The notes beneath the pieces were generated by a model that ran no database searches, was not told where the DNA came from, and saw only the letters and a program-made list of their open reading frames with translations. The position numbers were made by a program, and so were the translations under genes. DNA of 64,000 nt from Patulibacter americanus DSM 16676 (GTDB lineage Bacteria > Actinomycetota > Thermoleophilia > Solirubrobacterales > Solirubrobacteraceae): positions 186,001 to 250,000 of the forward strand of contig NZ_ATUD01000003.1 of NCBI RefSeq assembly GCF_000420025.1. Direction: 5' to 3'. This document shows positions 60,981 to 64,000 of this stretch, in pieces; the first letter of the stretch is position 1; every line of letters starts with the position of its first letter.

Positions 60981-61048
60981 TTGACAACCCGTTCACACGT
61001 CGGGTAGACCTGGCCATCCGCTGCATTCGGAGTTGAATATTCATGCAG
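60981..61048 (+). promoter_or_regulatory. Promoter and operator candidate for the 515-residue Sde182-like gene
   Basis: TTGACA (60981-60986), 18-nt spacer and TAGACC (61005-61010). Downstream, CTGCAT-N16-ATGCAG (61021-61048) encloses the palindrome TGAATATTCA (61034-61043). The half-sites are the same as at 60911-60929 on the other promoter. The ATG is at 61081 with GGGAGG before it. Confidence 0.55.
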
Positions 61049-61080
61049 CGGCACCGCAGGAACGACCTGGGAGGGTCACC

Positions 61081-62628
61081 ATGCCGCTGTTCAAGCGCGC
61101 CGCCGCCGCGGCGCTCGTCACTGCTGCCTGCTTCGCGGGGGCGTCCACGACCGCCGCGTCCGCGAGCGGCTGGCCGGGGGTCCACGGGGACGCGAAGCCG
61201 CGGACGATCGTCACCACCGACCCGGAGCTCGACGACCTCAACTCGTTGATCCGGATGCTGCTCTACAGCAACGAGATCCAGATCGAGGGTCTCGTCTACG
61301 GCAGCAGCGAGTACCACTGGGCCGGCGACGGCGTGACGCCGCCACACCGGTGGAAGGCCGGCCAGTCGCACGTCGAGGATGCGCTCGACGCGTACGACCA
61401 GGTCGACGAGAACCTGCGCCGGCACGACCGGGACTTCCCCACCGCGGACGAGCTGCGGGCGACGTATCGCGTCGGCAACATCGCGCTCGAGGGCGACATG
61501 GCCGCGTCGACCCCGGGCTCGAAGCTGATCGCCGACGCCCTGCTCGACCGGCGGCCCGGTCAGGTGTTCCTGCAGGCGTGGGGCGGGACCAACACGATCG
61601 CGCGGGCGTTGAAGGACATCGAGGAGCGCTACGCCGGAACGCCGCAGTGGGACGCGATCCGCGAGAAGGTCTCGCGCAAGGCGGTCATCACCCGCTACGG
61701 CGCGCAGGACGACACGTACGAGACGTACATCAAGCCGGCGTGGCCGCAGCTCGAGAACCGCGAGGTCGCGACGAGCATCTGGGGCTACGGCGCGCGCCGC
61801 GTCATCGGCGCGGCCGACAGCGAGCTCATCGCTCCGGCGTGGACCCGCGCGAACGTCACCTCCGTCGGGCCGCTCGGGGCGCTGTACCGCGTGTGGGGCG
61901 ACGGGCGGTTCATGGCCGACGGCTTCGACGCCGAGGACTTCTTCGGATTCGACAGCACGAAGCCGGAGAACTCGCGGGAGAACCTGATCGCCCGGGGGTA
62001 CGACGTGTGGATCGGCCTGCAGCCCCCGGGGTCGTTCATCTCCGAGGGCGACTCGTCGAACTTCGCCCTGCTGATCGACAACGGCCTGCGCAGCTGGGAG
62101 CGGCCGGGCAACGGTGGTTGGGGCGGCCGGCAGGTGCGGAACCCGACGAACCCGTACCTCTACAGCTCGGCGACCGGCGAGGCGGGCGACGCGGATCTGA
62201 GCACCGGCACCAAGCCGGCGGACTTCCACGCCCTCCGCTGGTGGCGCGCCATCCAGCACGACTTCGCGGCGCGTCTGCGGTGGACGGTCACCCCCGACCG
62301 GCGCTCCGCCAACCACGAGCCGGCCGCCCGCGTGCTCGGTCGGCGCGACGTCCGGGTGCGGCCGGGACAGCGCGTGGTGCTGGCCGGCCTCGCGACCGAT
62401 CCCGACCGCCAGCGGGTGACGTCGTCGTGGTGGCACTACCCGGAGGCCGGCACCTACCCGGGGCGCGTCGACCTGCGTGCCGCCGGCCCCGCCGCGCTGC
62501 CGGTGACGACGTTCACGGTGCCGCGGGACGCGACCGCGGGGCAGACGATCCACCTGATCCTCGAGGTGCGCGACACGGGGACACCGTCCATGACGAGCTA
62601 CCAGCGCGTCGTCGCCACCGTGCGATAG
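61081..62628 (+). CDS. Secreted Sde182-like (DUF1593) nucleoside-hydrolase-fold protein
   Basis: 515 residues, the minimal form: signal peptide (RAAAAALVTAACFAGASTTAASA), nucleoside-hydrolase-like domain with TIVTTDPELDDLNSLIRMLLYSNEIQIEGLVYGSSEYHWAGD (acidic metal site kept), FLQAWGGTNTIARALKDIEERYAGTPQWD, FISEGDSSNFALLIDNGLRSWERPGNGGWGGR, and an Ig-like Sde182_C domain (GQRVVLAGLATDPDRQRVTSSWWHYPEAGTYPG...LILEVRDTGTPSMTSYQRVV). It has neither the repeat insert nor the Arg-rich tail of its divergent paralogue. The start at 61081 has GGGAGG at the right distance; an upstream ATG at 61033 region lies inside the operator. Confidence 0.88.
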   Translation: MPLFKRAAAAALVTAACFAGASTTAASASGWPGVHGDAKPRTIVTTDPELDDLNSLIRMLLYSNEIQIEGLVYGSSEYHWAGDGVTPPHRWKAGQSHVEDALDAYDQVDENLRRHDRDFPTADELRATYRVGNIALEGDMAASTPGSKLIADALLDRRPGQVFLQAWGGTNTIARALKDIEERYAGTPQWDAIREKVSRKAVITRYGAQDDTYETYIKPAWPQLENREVATSIWGYGARRVIGAADSELIAPAWTRANVTSVGPLGALYRVWGDGRFMADGFDAEDFFGFDSTKPENSRENLIARGYDVWIGLQPPGSFISEGDSSNFALLIDNGLRSWERPGNGGWGGRQVRNPTNPYLYSSATGEAGDADLSTGTKPADFHALRWWRAIQHDFAARLRWTVTPDRRSANHEPAARVLGRRDVRVRPGQRVVLAGLATDPDRQRVTSSWWHYPEAGTYPGRVDLRAAGPAALPVTTFTVPRDATAGQTIHLILEVRDTGTPSMTSYQRVVATVR

Positions 62629-62662
62629 CGCCCGACCACGAACGACATCGAGGAGAGATCTG

Positions 62663-64000
62663 ATGGAGCACCATCCTGTTGTGGGGTCACTGCGCGGTCT
62701 GCGACGCCGAGGCGTCGTCTGGCTGGCGCTCATCGCGACGGCGGTCGGCCTGTGGGGGCTCGCCGCGGACGCGCGGGCGGCAGGAGCGGCCGAGGCGCCG
62801 TTCCGCACGATCATCACCAGCAACGCCGAGGAGGACGACGTCGCGTCGTTCCACCGGCTGCTGCTGCACATGAACGACATGCGCGACAGCGTGGAGGCGA
62901 TCGTCTACTCGAGCTCGCGCTTCCACTGGGCGGGTGACCCCACGGCGGATCCGCCGATCGCCGAGCGCGACTGGGCCGGGACCGAGGTGTACTCGGGGAT
63001 CATCAACGGCACCGGCAGCCCGTTCGGGGCCGGCGGGGGCTACAAGGCCGTGGTCGACAACCTGCGCTGGCACGACCCGCGGTACCCGACGGTCGAGCAC
63101 ATGAACCGCCTGATCAAGGTCGGGAACATCACGAACGTCGGCGAGTACGCGAAGGACACCGAGGGCTCGGACTTCATCAAGCAGGTCCTCCTGGACGACG
63201 ACCCGCGACCGGTGTTCCTGCAGGCATGGGGTGGGACCAACACGATCGCCGCGGCGCTGCGCTCGATCGAGGACGAGTACGAGGGCACCCCGCAGTGGGA
63301 GGCCGTCCGCAAGCGCGTCTCGGCGAAGGCCCGGGTCTACATCGTCCTGGACCAGGACGCGACCTACCGGGAGTACATCGGTCCGAACTGGCCCGACGTG
63401 ACGGTGATCGTGAACCGCTCGCAGTTCCTGGCCGTGGCGTACGGGGCCTGGCGGTACGGGCCGCGAACGGGTGGGCCGTACGTGCCTCGCCCGATCGAGG
63501 ACGCCTTCAACAAGGGCCCCTTCATGAGCCGGATCAAGGTCGGGCCGCTCATGTCGAGCTACCCGCAGGCCTCCGACGCCCACATGTTCCCGGCGGAGAC
63601 GCCGGACGAGTTCCTGTCCGAGGGCGACTCGCCCGCGTACTTCACGCTGCTGCCCAACGGTCTGCGGAGCTGGGAGAGCCCCGCGTTCGGCGGCTGGGGC
63701 GGGCGCTTCGTCGAGGCCCGGCAGAACCGCTGGACCGACGAGCCTGCGTACATCGCCGACCCCACCGCCACCACCGATCCGAAGGACCCGACGCGGGTCC
63801 GGGACGAGAACCCGTTCGACCCGCAGTACGCGCCCGCGTGGCCCCAGGCGCGATGGATCCAGGCGCTCCAGGAGGAGGTAGCGGCCCGCAGCCAGTGGCA
63901 GACGGCCACCCCCAGCGACGCGAACCACCCGCCCGTGGTGACCACCGCCGACGGCAAGGTCGACCTCGAGGCCTCCCCGGGGCAGACGGTGCGGCTGGCC
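62663..64000 (+). CDS. Third secreted Sde182-like (DUF1593) protein, cut by window edge
   Basis: Reads open from ATG 62663 (GAGGAGAG upstream) to the last base, 446 codons without a stop. Signal peptide GVVWLALIATAVGLWGLAADARA, then the nucleoside-hydrolase-like domain: TIITSNAEEDDVASFHRLLLHMND, VFLQAWGGTNTIAAALRSIEDEYEGTPQWE, FLSEGDSPAYFTLLPNGLRSWESPAFGGWGGR, and the start of the Ig-like domain (ANHPPVVTT...VDLEASPGQTVRLA near the edge). The first acidic residue of the Asp cluster is Asn here (TSN for TTD), so metal binding may be altered. It lies 34 bp after the second paralogue, forming an operon. Confidence 0.88.
   Translation, partial: MEHHPVVGSLRGLRRRGVVWLALIATAVGLWGLAADARAAGAAEAPFRTIITSNAEEDDVASFHRLLLHMNDMRDSVEAIVYSSSRFHWAGDPTADPPIAERDWAGTEVYSGIINGTGSPFGAGGGYKAVVDNLRWHDPRYPTVEHMNRLIKVGNITNVGEYAKDTEGSDFIKQVLLDDDPRPVFLQAWGGTNTIAAALRSIEDEYEGTPQWEAVRKRVSAKARVYIVLDQDATYREYIGPNWPDVTVIVNRSQFLAVAYGAWRYGPRTGGPYVPRPIEDAFNKGPFMSRIKVGPLMSSYPQASDAHMFPAETPDEFLSEGDSPAYFTLLPNGLRSWESPAFGGWGGRFVEARQNRWTDEPAYIADPTATTDPKDPTRVRDENPFDPQYAPAWPQARWIQALQEEVAARSQWQTATPSDANHPPVVTTADGKVDLEASPGQTVRLA

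Overview
The window is about 73-75% GC by eye, gene-dense, and carries no insertion sequence, integrase, prophage or CRISPR array. Gene content (DtxR-, HxlR- and TetR-type regulators, a DUF3037/HipA_2 pair, M29 aminopeptidase, secreted proteins with arginine-rich beta-type C-termini, lipoproteins, many GTG starts, tRNAs without encoded CCA) suggests a high-GC actinobacterium. Thermoleophilia/Solirubrobacterales (Patulibacter, Conexibacter or Solirubrobacter type) is my best guess; this is inferred from protein style, not from a marker-gene comparison.

Layout. 1-5.6 kb: K+ uptake (trkH fragment, trkA), a NAD+ synthetase-like protein with a ruined synthetase active site, and a CPA1 Na+/H+ antiporter. 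5.6-9.7 kb: a late-cobalamin operon (cobQ, cobD/cbiB, CobC-like phosphatase) with a TetR gene. 9.8-17.4 kb: tRNA-Ser(GGA), secreted NHL protein, M29 aminopeptidase, Ohr peroxidase, DtxR regulator, GT39-type membrane glycosyltransferase, TetR gene, with several repeat-rich gaps. 17.5-27.6 kb: drug-efflux MFS, DoxX protein, acyl-CoA carboxyltransferase, tRNA-Ser(CGA), cobS, HxlR/RidA pair, a BluB-CobT fusion, tadA and a universal stress protein. CobQ, CobD, CobS, BluB and CobT together cover most of the nucleotide-loop assembly of cobalamin; cobU/cobP is not seen.

27.6-36.8 kb: small membrane protein, low-complexity proteins, a BY-kinase-like ATPase with a lipoprotein, a divergent FAD-oxidase/glpD/TetR group, yaaA and rpsD. 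37-46 kb: zinc-ribbon membrane protein, TetR/acyl-CoA dehydrogenase pair, murB among four related helical secreted proteins, YqgE and an FAH-family hydrolase. 46-57.7 kb: clpP, an ABC-2 exporter, EamA transporter, pgsA, the principal sigma factor, tRNA-Tyr, HipA_2-DUF3037, FKBP lipoprotein, folE and an HxlR/NmrA pair. 57.8-64 kb: tRNA-Thr, an AraC scrap, and three divergently arranged genes for secreted Sde182-like (DUF1593, nucleoside-hydrolase-fold) proteins that share an operator-like repeat; the last gene runs off the window.

Two features run through the whole window. At least 25 genes have a TANNNT box 6-9 nt before the start codon, implying leaderless mRNAs. Five hairpin terminators share a GTCGTT-type tail rather than a U-tract. 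These, with a 105-bp dispersed repeat and the Sde182-like cluster, are the least explained parts of the sequence.
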